Source of the DNA: Pandoraea cepalis
GTDB taxonomy: Bacteria > Pseudomonadota > Gammaproteobacteria > Burkholderiales > Burkholderiaceae
Assembly: GCF_902459665.1 (NCBI RefSeq)
Contig: NZ_CABPSL010000017.1
Coordinates: forward strand, 1 to 64,000
Direction of reading: 5' to 3'
DNA length: 64,000 bases
The translations under genes and the position numbers were made by a program. The notes under the pieces were generated by a model, which worked only from the letters and a program-made list of their open reading frames with translations, was not told the DNA's origin and made no database searches. Shown here one piece after another: positions 15,325-26,783 of the stretch (its first letter is position 1; every line of letters begins with the position of its first letter).

Positions 15325-16881
15325 ATGAGTGAATTCCCTGTCAATTTCGCGGCGCCCGCACGCGCCTATCGGGGCACCCTGATGATTCAGGGCACGTCGT
15401 CCGATGCCGGCAAGAGCACTTTGGTCGCCGGTCTGTGCCGTTTGCTCCATCGTGAAGGCGTGCGCGTGGCACCCTTCAAGCCGCAGAACATGGCGCTCAA
15501 CAGTGCCGTGACGGCCGACGGCGGCGAGATCGGTCGGGCGCAGGCCTTGCAGGCGCAGGCGGCCGGCATCGCGCCGCACACCGACTTCAATCCCGTGCTG
15601 CTCAAACCGAGCAGCGACCGCGGCGCGCAGGTCATCATCGGCGGCAAGGTCATGGCCGATCTCGATGCGCGTGCGTATCACGAGTACAAGCCCCGTGCGA
15701 TGGCCGCCGTGCTGGCCGCTTACCAGCGCTTGCGCACCGGCTACGATGCGGTGCTCGTCGAAGGGGCCGGCAGTCCGGCCGAGGTGAACCTGCGCGCGCG
15801 CGACATCGCGAACATGGGCTTCGCCGAGGCGGTCGACGCGCCAGTGTTGCTCGTCGCCGATATCGACCGGGGCGGTGTGTTCGCGCAATTGCTCGGCACG
15901 CTCGCGTGTCTGTCCGAGAGCGAGCGTGCACGCATCAAGGGTTTCGTCATCAACCGGTTTCGAGGCGATCCGTCGCTGTTGACCAGTGGCCTCGATTGGT
16001 TGGAGGCGTGCACCGGCATCCCGGTGCTGGGCGTGTTGCCCTATCTTCACGGCCTGCACCTGGATGGCGAAGACATGCTGCCCGACGAGCGCCACTCGGC
16101 CGCGCGCAGCGAGACGCGCCTGCGCGTCGCGGTACCCGCTTTGCCACGCATCAGCAATCACACCGACTTCGACGCCTTGCGGGCGCACCCGCAGGTCGAT
16201 TTCCGCTATGTCAGTGCGGGCGATTCGTGGCCCGACAGCGATCTCGTGATTCTGCCCGGCAGCAAGCATGTGCGTGCCGATCTGGCATGGCTGCGGGGGC
16301 AGGGTTGGGCGCCGGCCATCGCACGGCATCTGCGCTACGGCGGCAAGGTGCTAGGTATCTGCGGGGGCTTGCAGATGCTCGGGACGTCGATTCACGATCC
16401 GCTCGGGCTGGAAGGCGAGGCGGGGACGACCGCCGGCCTCGGATGGCTCGACCTCGAGACCACGATGCAGCCGCAAAAGCAGCTCCGTGTCGTGACGGGA
16501 CACCTCGCCGTCGGCGATGCCCCCGTGAGCGGCTATGAGATCCACATGGGCGTGACGCACGGGGCGGCGCTCGAGCGGCCGGCTGTCTGGTTGGCGGGCG
16601 ACGCGAGCCACGCGGCGCAATCGAGTGAAGCGGCCGCCCGCGCCGACGGCGCCCGCTCGGCCGACGATCAGGTGATGGGCACCTACCTGCATGGCCTGTT
16701 CGATACGCCACAGTCCCTGCAAGCGCTGCTCACGTGGGCCGGCGCCGGTGATGTCGAAGCGCAGGACTACAACGCGCTACGCGAGGCGTCGCTCGACCGG
16801 TTGGCGGATTCGCTGGCGGCGCATCTGGATCTATCGCGGGTCTGGGCATGTCTGTATGAGTGCACAGCGAAGGTGGACTGA
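15325..16881 (+). CDS. cobQ: Cobyric acid synthase CobQ (CbiP)
   Basis: Glutamine-dependent amidation of the b, d, e and g carboxylates of adenosylcobyrinic acid a,c-diamide. The 518 residues comprise a dethiobiotin-synthetase-like N-terminal domain ([19 protein letters not shown], about 21-39; [13 protein letters not shown]) and a class I glutamine amidotransferase domain with the nucleophile Cys in [11 protein letters not shown] (about C346) and later His in [11 protein letters not shown]. The ATG at the family-typical position is used; the open frame upstream overlaps cobU and is ignored. Confidence 0.95.
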   Translation: MSEFPVNFAAPARAYRGTLMIQGTSSDAGKSTLVAGLCRLLHREGVRVAPFKPQNMALNSAVTADGGEIGRAQALQAQAAGIAPHTDFNPVLLKPSSDRGAQVIIGGKVMADLDARAYHEYKPRAMAAVLAAYQRLRTGYDAVLVEGAGSPAEVNLRARDIANMGFAEAVDAPVLLVADIDRGGVFAQLLGTLACLSESERARIKGFVINRFRGDPSLLTSGLDWLEACTGIPVLGVLPYLHGLHLDGEDMLPDERHSAARSETRLRVAVPALPRISNHTDFDALRAHPQVDFRYVSAGDSWPDSDLVILPGSKHVRADLAWLRGQGWAPAIARHLRYGGKVLGICGGLQMLGTSIHDPLGLEGEAGTTAGLGWLDLETTMQPQKQLRVVTGHLAVGDAPVSGYEIHMGVTHGAALERPAVWLAGDASHAAQSSEAAARADGARSADDQVMGTYLHGLFDTPQSLQALLTWAGAGDVEAQDYNALREASLDRLADSLAAHLDLSRVWACLYECTAKVD

Positions 16882-16941
16882 CGCGAGGCCGCCATCCCGC
16901 CGTTGTAAGATGAACGGCAAATCGACCTAGGGGAGTCTGCA

Positions 16942-17565
16942 ATGCCGGTGATTGTGGTGGCGAATCCGAAGGGGGGAGTGGGCAAGAGTACGCTGGCGAC
17001 GAATCTGGCCGGCTATCTGGCCGCGCAGGGGCATGCGGTGATGCTCGGTGACACGGATCGGCAGCAGTCGTCGCGGGCCTGGTTGGGCTTGCGCCCGCCT
17101 GGACTGCGTCCGATCGCCACCTGGGATGTCGATCACAACGATGTCGCCCGTCCACCCAAGGGCACGACCCATGCGGTGCTCGATACCCCCGCGGGTTTGC
17201 ACGGCAAGCGACTCGAGTCGATCCTCAAACTCGCCGACTACGTGCTGGTGCCGCTGCAGCCGTCGATCTTCGATATTCTCGCCACACGCGATTTCCTGCA
17301 AAAGCTGGGCGAGGAGCGGGCGGTGCGTCAGGGCGATGTCCGTATCGGCGTGGTCGGCATGCGGGTCGATGCCCGCACTCGCGCGGCCGATCAGCTCTCG
17401 CGCTACTGCGAGGAGGCCGGCTTGCCGGTGCTCGGCATGCTGCGCAACACGCAGAACTATGTGCAGCTCGCCGCGCACGGCCTCACGCTGTGGGACGTGG
17501 CGCCGGGACGCGTTGAGCGCGATCTGCCGCAGTGGGAGGGCATTACGGCCTTCGTCGCGAAGTGA
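16942..17565 (+). CDS. Orphan ParA/MinD-family ATPase
   Basis: 207 residues with the deviant Walker A PKGGVGKST (about 9-17, signature lysines at 10 and 15), GDTDRQQSSRAW, and the Walker B-like AVLDTPAG. It has no N-terminal DNA-binding domain and no parB partner beside it. Such short ParA proteins position plasmids, chemoreceptor arrays or other cargoes; the cargo here is unknown. Shine-Dalgarno AGGGGAG lies 7 bases before the ATG. It follows cobQ by 60 bases in the same direction, which may be chance, and converges on panD across a perfect hairpin. Confidence 0.85.
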   Translation: MPVIVVANPKGGVGKSTLATNLAGYLAAQGHAVMLGDTDRQQSSRAWLGLRPPGLRPIATWDVDHNDVARPPKGTTHAVLDTPAGLHGKRLESILKLADYVLVPLQPSIFDILATRDFLQKLGEERAVRQGDVRIGVVGMRVDARTRAADQLSRYCEEAGLPVLGMLRNTQNYVQLAAHGLTLWDVAPGRVERDLPQWEGITAFVAK

Positions 17566-17601
17566 TCGTCTGCGCGGCGGTCAATGCGCCGGCGCGACGA
17601 C

Positions 17602-17635
17602 AATGACCAAGGGGCCCGCAGGCCCCTTGGTCATT
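17602..17635. terminator. Perfect 15-bp inverted repeat between convergent genes
   Basis: Arms AATGACCAAGGGGCC and GGCCCCTTGGTCATT, 4-base loop. No T-run on either strand, but its location between the convergent parA-like gene and panD fits a shared terminator. Confidence 0.55.
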
Positions 17636-17666
17636 CGATACTTGTCGTTGGCGTTGACGCGCGGCC

Positions 17667-18089
17667 TTACTTGGCCGCTTGCGCCGCCTCGAAGGCGCGT
17701 GTCTCTTCCCACGCTTGCAGCGGCACGTGATCGCGTTCGCCCTTCTGCACGTTCTTCTCGTCGACGAACACCAGCTTGGGCTTGAACCCGGCCAGTACTT
17801 CCTTTTCCTCGACCTGTGCGTACGACACGATGATGACGACGTCGCCCAGTTGCGCGCGGCGGGCCGCGGCGCCATTGAGCGAGATCATGCCGCTACCGCG
17901 CTCGCCGCGAATGGCATAGGTCGTGAAGCGTTCGCCGTTGTTGACGTTGAAGATGTCGATTTGCTCATTTTCGACAAGGCCCGAGGCTTCGAGCAGGTTC
18001 TCGTCGATCGCACACGAGCCTTCGTAATGCAATTCGCAATGCGTCACGGTGGCGCGGTGGATCTTCGACTTGAGCATGGTGCGGTACAT
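17667..18089 (-). CDS. panD: Aspartate 1-decarboxylase PanD
   Basis: Makes beta-alanine for pantothenate. It is a pyruvoyl enzyme: self-cleavage is expected between Gly24 and Ser25 in HYEGSCAID. The segments [29 protein letters not shown] and [19 protein letters not shown] are diagnostic. At 140 residues it is somewhat longer than the usual 117-126, the surplus being an Ala/Glu-rich C-terminal tail. It is downstream of panC, the enzyme that uses its product, with a 127-base gap. Confidence 0.95.
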   Translation of the reverse strand: MYRTMLKSKIHRATVTHCELHYEGSCAIDENLLEASGLVENEQIDIFNVNNGERFTTYAIRGERGSGMISLNGAAARRAQLGDVVIIVSYAQVEEKEVLAGFKPKLVFVDEKNVQKGERDHVPLQAWEETRAFEAAQAAK

Positions 18090-18216
18090 GGCTTGCCTCT
18101 AGTATTGCGGTGTCGCGCGAGCGGCGCGACGAAAGATGCGCGTGCAACCGGCACGCGCGGCTTGCGTCGGGAGCACACGGCAACGGTCGTTCGACCGTAT
18201 GCGGCGTGCCCGGCGC

Positions 18217-20260
<2,044 letters not shown>

Positions 20261-20287
20261 GACGGGACTCGGCCGGGCAGCGGCGAC

Positions 20288-20470
20288 TTACTCGCCCTGA
20301 TAGACGTAGGGCTGCTGGGCCACGCGCGACTGCTGGGCCTGGCGGCGCTCATCCAAATCGATCGGCTGCTTGTCCCACAGCAGGGCGCGACCTTGACGTT
20401 GTTCGGCTTCCAGCGTCGGCTTCTCGGTCTTCAGTTGCTTGATGAATTGGGTGATGTCGGATTCGTACAT
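20288..20470 (-). CDS. DUF3460 family protein
   Basis: 60 residues: MYESDITQFIKQLKTEKPTL, then EAEQRQGRALLWDKQPIDLDE and a Gln-rich end. This matches the short DUF3460 proteins of betaproteobacteria, which commonly precede scpA. No catalytic or binding motif is visible and the function is unknown. The start at MYESD is supported by family length; an upstream in-frame ATG would add a non-conserved Arg/Cys-rich segment. Probably co-transcribed with scpA. Confidence 0.85.
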   Translation of the reverse strand: MYESDITQFIKQLKTEKPTLEAEQRQGRALLWDKQPIDLDERRQAQQSRVAQQPYVYQGE

Positions 20471-20746
20471 GGTCGATTGCTCGAAAAATAGGCAGCAGCG
20501 GCGCCATCGGGGCGGCGCCAATCGACGCAGATTCTACCGCAAACCCGTCCCTGGCCCACCGTTTTGGCTGTTTTGGGCCAAGCGGGTGAACGGGCGGAAG
20601 GGTTATGGTCAAATACGTCCCATATACGCCTTACACGCGCATCGCCCGCGCCAATGCTGTGCCATGCTTGCACCCAAGGTGCGATTAAGCGCCATTGACC
20701 GCATGCCGCACGACCGGCGGCAATATTCAACACGCCAAGGAAGGTT

Positions 20747-22555
20747 TTGACCGTCTCGCAGATCCCACCCGGTGACGACGTTTGCCGTTGCCCAGTCGTG
20801 CCCCCTTTGCGCACGCTACCGGCCATGCTGATCACGCTGGCCGGCTTGATATTGGGCCTGGGAATGCCCGGTGCGGCGCAAGCCGACTATCGCGTTCGTG
20901 TCGACGCCCCCAACGGTCTGGCCAAGCTCCTGACGGACAACCTCGATCTCGTGCGCTACGCCGCGCGCGACGACATTGGCGAGGCCCAGTTCGAACATCT
21001 GATCGCGACCGTGGGCGAGCAGGTGCAGGAACTCACGTCGACGGAAGGTTATTTCTCGCCCGTCACGCATGTGGACGTGGCCACCATCAACGGCAAGCGC
21101 GACGTTCATGTCGCAGTGGCTTCCGGCCCGCGCACGCATATCAAGAACGTCGATCTCACGTTCACCGGCCCGGTGATCGAGCAAGATCCACAGCGTGTCG
21201 CGCAGTTGCGCAATGCCTGGGCGTTGCCGGTGGATGCGCCGTTCCGTCAGGCTGACTGGGACAAGGCCAAGGACGACACCCTGTTCCAACTGGGGCAGAA
21301 GCGCTATCACGCGGCGAAAATGGCCTTCGCGCGCGCCGTGGTCGACGCCGATAACGACGCCGCCTCGCTCGTCGCGACGTACGAGAGCGGTCCGCCCTTC
21401 ACCCTCGGTCCGCTCATCATCTCCGGTACGCGGCGCTATCCGGCGCAGATTATCCGCAACGTCAATCCGCTGTCCGAGGGCGAGCCGTTCGACGCCGAGC
21501 GCTTGCGGGAACTGCAGCGTCAGATTCAGGCCACGCCATACTTCTCGAACGTCATCATCTCGGTGACGGAGGACCCGGCGCGTGCCGAAAACGCACCGGT
21601 CGAAGTCAAGGTGCGCGAATTCCCCACGCAGCGCGTGCGAAGCGGGGTCGGCTATACGACCGATACCGGCGCGAGCGTCAACGGGCGTTATTCGTACTAC
21701 AACCTGTTTGGCCGCGCGTGGACGTTCGACACGCAGGCGCGTCTGGAACAGTACCGGCAGGGTGGGTATGCTGAAATCGCCATGCCGCCCGACACCAGCG
21801 CGTACACCAACAGCCTTCGCGGATCGTTCGAGCGCACTTATCTGAATGGTCTCGATCAACGCTCGACCCAGATCGGCATCAAGCGCGCCCGCTCGCGCGA
21901 TCGCTACGACTGGGCCTATACGCTCGACTTTTACCGCGCGGACGAACGTCCCGACGGCGGCCAGCCTTTCCTCAACAAGGCGCTCGTGGCGGCGTTTTCG
22001 TGGAACCGTCGCGATGTCGACGACTTGATCTTTCCGCGCAAGGGCAACATTGTGAATACGCAGATCGGCGTCGCGGCGAAGCCGGTCCTCACCGATCAGA
22101 GTTTTGGGCGTCTCTATGGCCGTATCCGTCAGTATTTTCCGGTGGGCCAACGTGACATCGTGATCGCGCGCCTGGAGCTTGGCGCCGTGCTCACCAATGG
22201 CAACAGCAACCGGATTCCGTCGTCGCTGCTGTTCTTCGCGGGCGGCACGTCGTCGATTCGCGGGTACACGTATCAGAGCATTGGCCGTCAGCAGAACGGC
22301 ACCACGTTCCCCACGAAGTACCTTGGCACGGCAAGTCTCGAATATCAGCGCTGGGTCACGCGTGACTGGGGCGGGGCCGTGTTCTGGGACGTGGGCACGG
22401 CTACCGACGACTATCGTCATCCCACGCCGCTGTATCACGGCGTGGGGGTCGGTGTGCGCTGGCGCAGCCCGGTCGGGCCGGTGAACCTCGATCTGGGCTA
22501 CGGCGTGCGCAACAAGCAGTTCCGTCCGGCCATCTCGTTGGGGGTGGCTTTCTGA
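20747..22555 (+). CDS. tamA: TamA: Omp85-family outer-membrane translocation subunit
   Basis: Outer-membrane part of the TAM complex that inserts autotransporters and other barrels with TamB. The protein has a signal segment (MLITLAGLILGLGMPGAAQA), POTRA-type repeats (for example FTLGPLIISGTRRYPAQIIRN near residue 220) and a C-terminal barrel with the Omp85 loop motif IRGYTYQSIG (about residues 504-513), ending in SLGVAF. I chose a TTG start because AAGGAAGG stands just before it; GTG at 20798 or ATG at 20825 would give a more standard signal peptide. The 1-base overlap with tamB fixes the pairing. Confidence 0.9.
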   Translation: MTVSQIPPGDDVCRCPVVPPLRTLPAMLITLAGLILGLGMPGAAQADYRVRVDAPNGLAKLLTDNLDLVRYAARDDIGEAQFEHLIATVGEQVQELTSTEGYFSPVTHVDVATINGKRDVHVAVASGPRTHIKNVDLTFTGPVIEQDPQRVAQLRNAWALPVDAPFRQADWDKAKDDTLFQLGQKRYHAAKMAFARAVVDADNDAASLVATYESGPPFTLGPLIISGTRRYPAQIIRNVNPLSEGEPFDAERLRELQRQIQATPYFSNVIISVTEDPARAENAPVEVKVREFPTQRVRSGVGYTTDTGASVNGRYSYYNLFGRAWTFDTQARLEQYRQGGYAEIAMPPDTSAYTNSLRGSFERTYLNGLDQRSTQIGIKRARSRDRYDWAYTLDFYRADERPDGGQPFLNKALVAAFSWNRRDVDDLIFPRKGNIVNTQIGVAAKPVLTDQSFGRLYGRIRQYFPVGQRDIVIARLELGAVLTNGNSNRIPSSLLFFAGGTSSIRGYTYQSIGRQQNGTTFPTKYLGTASLEYQRWVTRDWGGAVFWDVGTATDDYRHPTPLYHGVGVGVRWRSPVGPVNLDLGYGVRNKQFRPAISLGVAF

Positions 22556-25500
22556 TGACGATGCCGCTCGATACCTCACTGCCGCCGCGTCCATCCGAGC
22601 CGCCTCCAACGCCTCCAACGCCACCATCACCGCCTGCGCATCGCCGGCGATGGGGGCGAGCGCTGGCGGGCGTCGTACTTGCCGTCCTGCTCATTGTCGT
22701 GTTGGTCATTGGCGCGCTGCTCTGGGCGATGTCGAGCGAACGCGGCAGCCGCTGGCTGTGGCAGACAGCCGTGTCGACGCTCGGCGGCAAACTCTCGGGG
22801 GAATGGCGTAGCGGAAGCCTCGCGCACGGCTTCACCGTGAACGACCTGCGCTATCTCGACGGTGCGACGCGCATCACCGTGAGCCGACTCGAAAGCCGTT
22901 GGGACTTGCGCTTGCGCCCGCTGCATTTCACCGTCGGCAAGTTGCAGGCGGGGGATGTGGAGATGGCGTTTGCGCCGTCGCCACCGTCGAGCACGCCCGC
23001 GACGATGCCGTCGAGCCTGCGTCTGCCGCTCGGCCTCACGCTGAACGACGTGCGTGTGGCGAAGCTCACACTGCATTCGCCCGCGCTGGTGCTGGAAGAT
23101 GTTCGCGTCGCCGCGCGCAGCGACGGCACGCAACACACGATTCAGGTCGAACATCTCGGCACGCCCTACGGTGACGTGCGGGCGAATGTGCAGTTGAACG
23201 GCCGGCGTCCGTTCGCGCTGGGCGGCAACGTCGGCTTGCAAGCGAAGGCGGGCGATATTCCGGTCGCCCTGCAGGCCGATCTGTCCGGCTCGCTCGACGC
23301 GCTCGTCGTCGACTTGACGGCGACCGGAAAGACGCTGAACGGTACGGCGCATATTGCCGCGTCGCCGTTCAGCGCCGTGCCGCTCTCGCGCGCGCAGGTG
23401 TCGCTCGATCACCTCAATCCGCGCGACTTCGATCCCACGGCGCCGCAGGCGGATCTCGCGGTGCAGGCCGATTTGCGACCGGCGCCGGGGGCCAAAACAT
23501 TCCGCGTGCTGGGGCCCGTGTCCGTGACGAACGCCAAGCCAGGGGCCATCGATGCCGGCGGGCTGCCGGTCGAAAGCCTGCGCACGCAGGTGCTGCTCGA
23601 TGCGACGCATCAGGCGCTGACCGATATCGAGCTGAAGCTTGCGGGCGGTGGCCGGGTCACCGGCCGTGGCGAGCTGCGTCGGGAGAGGGGGGGCGTGTCG
23701 GTGGCGGCGACAACGGCGCCTGTCGCGTCGGCGGCAAAGGGGGCAAAGGGGGCAAAGGGGGCGAATGCGGCCAGCGCCGCAAAGGCGGCACCGCCGACGT
23801 CGCCGGATGCCGAGGCGACCGTTGGCGGCTTCGCTTTGACGATGCGCGATCTCGATCTGCGCGCGTTGTACCGCAAGCTGCCTGCGACGACGCTCGGCGG
23901 GCCGCTCGACATCAAGCTCGACGCCACCGGGCAACGCATCGTCCTCGATTGGCGCGACGCGGCCCGGCGGGTGCTGGCCGACGTCGGTCTCGACGCCAGG
24001 GGCACCACCGTCAACGCGCTCTCGCTGGAGGCCGGCAATCGCAAGGTCGCGGCCACCGGCGTTCTCGAAAACGACGACGCGGGCGCCTATCGGGCGCAGA
24101 TCAAGCTCACGCGCTTCGATCCCGCTGACTGGTACGACCTTTACGGCCCGCAAAAACGGGGTGCCAAGCCACCGGCGGCGAGCGTCACGGGGCAGGTCGA
24201 TGCGCAGGGGGCGCTGCGTCCGGCGTTCGGACTCGCGCTCAAGTTTGCATTGCAGGACAGCGTCTACGCCGACTTGCCGATGAGCGGGTCGGGCACGGTG
24301 AGGCTGGCGGGCACGCGCCTGCTGCCCAGTGACGCCAACCTGCTCGTGGCAGGCAATCAGGTGCAACTGCGCGGCAGCTTCGGCACCGCGGGCGACAAGA
24401 TGGCGGTGAAGGTCGACGCGCCGTCGCTCGACAAGCTGGGCTTCGGTCTTGCCGGTCGCCTGCAAGTGGACGGGCAGGTGTCGGGCACGATCGAGCGTCC
24501 GGTCGTGGTCGCGACGCTCGCGGCCGACAAGCTTGTCTTCGGGGCGCAAAAGCTCCAGCATCTGAGCGGTAAGGTGGACGTCAGCGGCGGCCTGCCGGGC
24601 GCGGCGGGCGACCGGCTGAACGTGACGCTCGAGGGCCAGGGCCTGACCAGCGACATCGCGCGGCTCGACCGGCTCTCGCTCGCGCTGGCGGGCACACGCG
24701 GCGCACACACATTGCATTTGAAGGCGGCGGGCAAGCTGCGCGAAGCGCCGCTCGACATGAATCTCGATGCCGCCGGCGCCGTGACCGATACGCGCGGCAA
24801 GCCAGGCTGGCGCGGCACGATCCAGACGCTAGAGAACCGGGGCGTGCCGAAGCTCACCCTTGCGTCCCCGTGGCAGGTCCAGGTGAGTGCCGATCGCGTA
24901 CATCTTGGCGCGGCCAAACTCGTGACGGATGCAGGGACGGCGTCGCTGGCAAACCTCGACTACGGCGATGGGCAACTGAAGACGGCGGGCACCCTCGACA
25001 CGCTCGACGTCGCGCAGGTGCTGCGCGTCATGCACGCGTTCACGGGCGAGTCGCCGTCGGTCGCCAGCGACCTCGTGCTCGACGGCAAATGGGACGTGCA
25101 CACCGGTCAGCGTGCCGACGGCTTCGTCGAAGTCGTGCGGCGCAGTGGTGACGTCACGTTGCGCCGCGGCGGGTTGAACGAGAGCGTGAACGTGACGGTG
25201 ACAGGCGTTCCCGGCCTGACGGCGGAGAAGGGCGGCGTGGGGGCGCGCGTGCCGCTCGGGATCTCGGCGCTGCGCGCGCGCGTCGACCTGGCGGGGCAGA
25301 CAGCGCACGTCACGCTAAAGGCCGTCTCGTCGCTGGTCGGCACGTTGGACGCCGACATGCAGGCGGGCCTGCATGTGCAGGGCGGCATTCCCGAGGTGCA
25401 GGACACCGCGCCGCTCGCCGGACGCCTCTCCATTGCCATTCCCGATCTCTCGAATTTCGAGCGTCTGGCCGGGGCGCAATTTGCCTTCAAGGGGCGTGCG

Positions 25501-26718
25501 AACCTGCAAGTGACGCTCGCGGGCACGGTAGGCAAGCCGCGTCCCACCGGCGAGCTGACCGCCGACGATCTGTCGATGCAGATGTTCGACACGGGCGTGC
25601 GCGTCAAGAATGGACGGGTGCGTGTGGTGCTTACGCCGACCGAGATCGTGCTGCGCGACGTGGTCGTGACGGGCGGTGGCGGCGGCACGGCGCGGGCGAC
25701 GGGCAACATCCGACTCGACACGCCCGAGCCGACGCTTGGCGTTACGCTCGCGGCCGACAAGCTGCAATTGTTCGCCGCGCCGGACCGGCAGCTATCCCTT
25801 ACCGGCGAGGCGAAGGCGATGGGCAGTGGCGACGCGATGGCCGTGACCGGCAAGTTCACCATCGACCGGGCCCGTTTTGCGCTGCCGCCGACCAGCGCGC
25901 CGAAGCTTGGCGACGATGTCGTGGTGGTGCGCGGCGGCACGCAGGCCCGCACCCGGCCGCTCGATGCGAAGGAGGAGGCCGCCCGCATCGGCGCGAAGCC
26001 GGCCAGCCGCTTCTCGCCGCACATCAACGTGGACGTGGATCTGGGGCGGGACTTCCGTTTCGTCGGTGCCGGGGCCGACCTGCTGTTGCGCGGCAGCGTG
26101 CGCTTGCAGAGTGACCCGCTCACGACGATGCGCGCAACCGGCACGATCACGGTGGCGGAGGGCACGTACGAGGCGTTCGACCGGAAGCTCGCGATCGAGC
26201 GCGGTCAGATCAACTTCGTCGGCCCGCTCGACAATCCGGACATCTACATTCAGGCGATGCGCCGCAATCAGGAAGTCGCCGCCGGGGTGCTGGTGACGGG
26301 TACGGTGCGCCAGCCGCGAGTGTCGCTCGTCTCCGAGCCGAACGTGTCGGACGAGGAGAAGCTCTCATGGCTGATGTTCGGCCACGGCCCCGATGGCGCG
26401 GGGCTCGGCCAGCGTCAGGCGATGGCAGGGGCGGCTACGGCGCTGCTCGGGGCCACGGGCGGCAGACGCATCATCAAGGATCTCGGGATCGACGAGTTCA
26501 GCATCGGCACCAGCGATTCGGGCCTGTCAGACGACGAGCAGGTGGTGAAGGTGGGCAAGGCAATCTCGGACAACTTCGCCCTGGGATACGAGCAAAGTCT
26601 GACCAGCGCCGCGAGTATCGTGAAGATTACGTGGCAGGTGTCGCGTCGCTGGCAATTGGTGCTGCGCACCGGTTCGCTGTCCGGCTTCGACGTGCTGTTC
26701 AACCGTCGCTTCGACTGA
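22555..26718 (+). CDS. tamB: TamB: translocation and assembly module, inner-membrane subunit
   Basis: A 1387-residue AsmA-like protein anchored by one N-terminal membrane helix (AGVVLAVLLIVVLVIGALLWAM, in its parts near residues 38-59) after a Pro/Thr-rich cytoplasmic start. A very long beta-rich periplasmic body follows, and the DUF490 end includes GPLDNPDIYIQAMRRNQEVAAGV, NVSDEEKLSWLMFGHGPDG and GTSDSGLSDDEQVVKVGKA. It bridges the periplasm to TamA, and current models give the family a part in lipid transport. An Ala-Lys-Gly tandem repeat lies near residue 394. Confidence 0.93.
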   Translation: MTMPLDTSLPPRPSEPPPTPPTPPSPPAHRRRWGRALAGVVLAVLLIVVLVIGALLWAMSSERGSRWLWQTAVSTLGGKLSGEWRSGSLAHGFTVNDLRYLDGATRITVSRLESRWDLRLRPLHFTVGKLQAGDVEMAFAPSPPSSTPATMPSSLRLPLGLTLNDVRVAKLTLHSPALVLEDVRVAARSDGTQHTIQVEHLGTPYGDVRANVQLNGRRPFALGGNVGLQAKAGDIPVALQADLSGSLDALVVDLTATGKTLNGTAHIAASPFSAVPLSRAQVSLDHLNPRDFDPTAPQADLAVQADLRPAPGAKTFRVLGPVSVTNAKPGAIDAGGLPVESLRTQVLLDATHQALTDIELKLAGGGRVTGRGELRRERGGVSVAATTAPVASAAKGAKGAKGANAASAAKAAPPTSPDAEATVGGFALTMRDLDLRALYRKLPATTLGGPLDIKLDATGQRIVLDWRDAARRVLADVGLDARGTTVNALSLEAGNRKVAATGVLENDDAGAYRAQIKLTRFDPADWYDLYGPQKRGAKPPAASVTGQVDAQGALRPAFGLALKFALQDSVYADLPMSGSGTVRLAGTRLLPSDANLLVAGNQVQLRGSFGTAGDKMAVKVDAPSLDKLGFGLAGRLQVDGQVSGTIERPVVVATLAADKLVFGAQKLQHLSGKVDVSGGLPGAAGDRLNVTLEGQGLTSDIARLDRLSLALAGTRGAHTLHLKAAGKLREAPLDMNLDAAGAVTDTRGKPGWRGTIQTLENRGVPKLTLASPWQVQVSADRVHLGAAKLVTDAGTASLANLDYGDGQLKTAGTLDTLDVAQVLRVMHAFTGESPSVASDLVLDGKWDVHTGQRADGFVEVVRRSGDVTLRRGGLNESVNVTVTGVPGLTAEKGGVGARVPLGISALRARVDLAGQTAHVTLKAVSSLVGTLDADMQAGLHVQGGIPEVQDTAPLAGRLSIAIPDLSNFERLAGAQFAFKGRANLQVTLAGTVGKPRPTGELTADDLSMQMFDTGVRVKNGRVRVVLTPTEIVLRDVVVTGGGGGTARATGNIRLDTPEPTLGVTLAADKLQLFAAPDRQLSLTGEAKAMGSGDAMAVTGKFTIDRARFALPPTSAPKLGDDVVVVRGGTQARTRPLDAKEEAARIGAKPASRFSPHINVDVDLGRDFRFVGAGADLLLRGSVRLQSDPLTTMRATGTITVAEGTYEAFDRKLAIERGQINFVGPLDNPDIYIQAMRRNQEVAAGVLVTGTVRQPRVSLVSEPNVSDEEKLSWLMFGHGPDGAGLGQRQAMAGAATALLGATGGRRIIKDLGIDEFSIGTSDSGLSDDEQVVKVGKAISDNFALGYEQSLTSAASIVKITWQVSRRWQLVLRTGSLSGFDVLFNRRFD
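23734..23760 (+). repeat. 9-bp tandem repeat within tamB
   Basis: Three perfect copies of GCAAAGGGG, in frame, encoding Ala-Lys-Gly three times in a low-complexity Ala/Thr-rich linker. Copy-number change would add or remove three residues without a frameshift. Confidence 0.75.
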
Positions 26719-26783
26719 TCGATGCGGGGACGCCACGGCGCGCCAAATGCGTGGAAAAAATACGGGAAGAGGAGGTGTTGTCG

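Noticed and set aside
22627-24717. 696-codon minus-strand open frame across tamB
   Set aside because: Arg/His-rich shadow of tamB in high-GC sequence.
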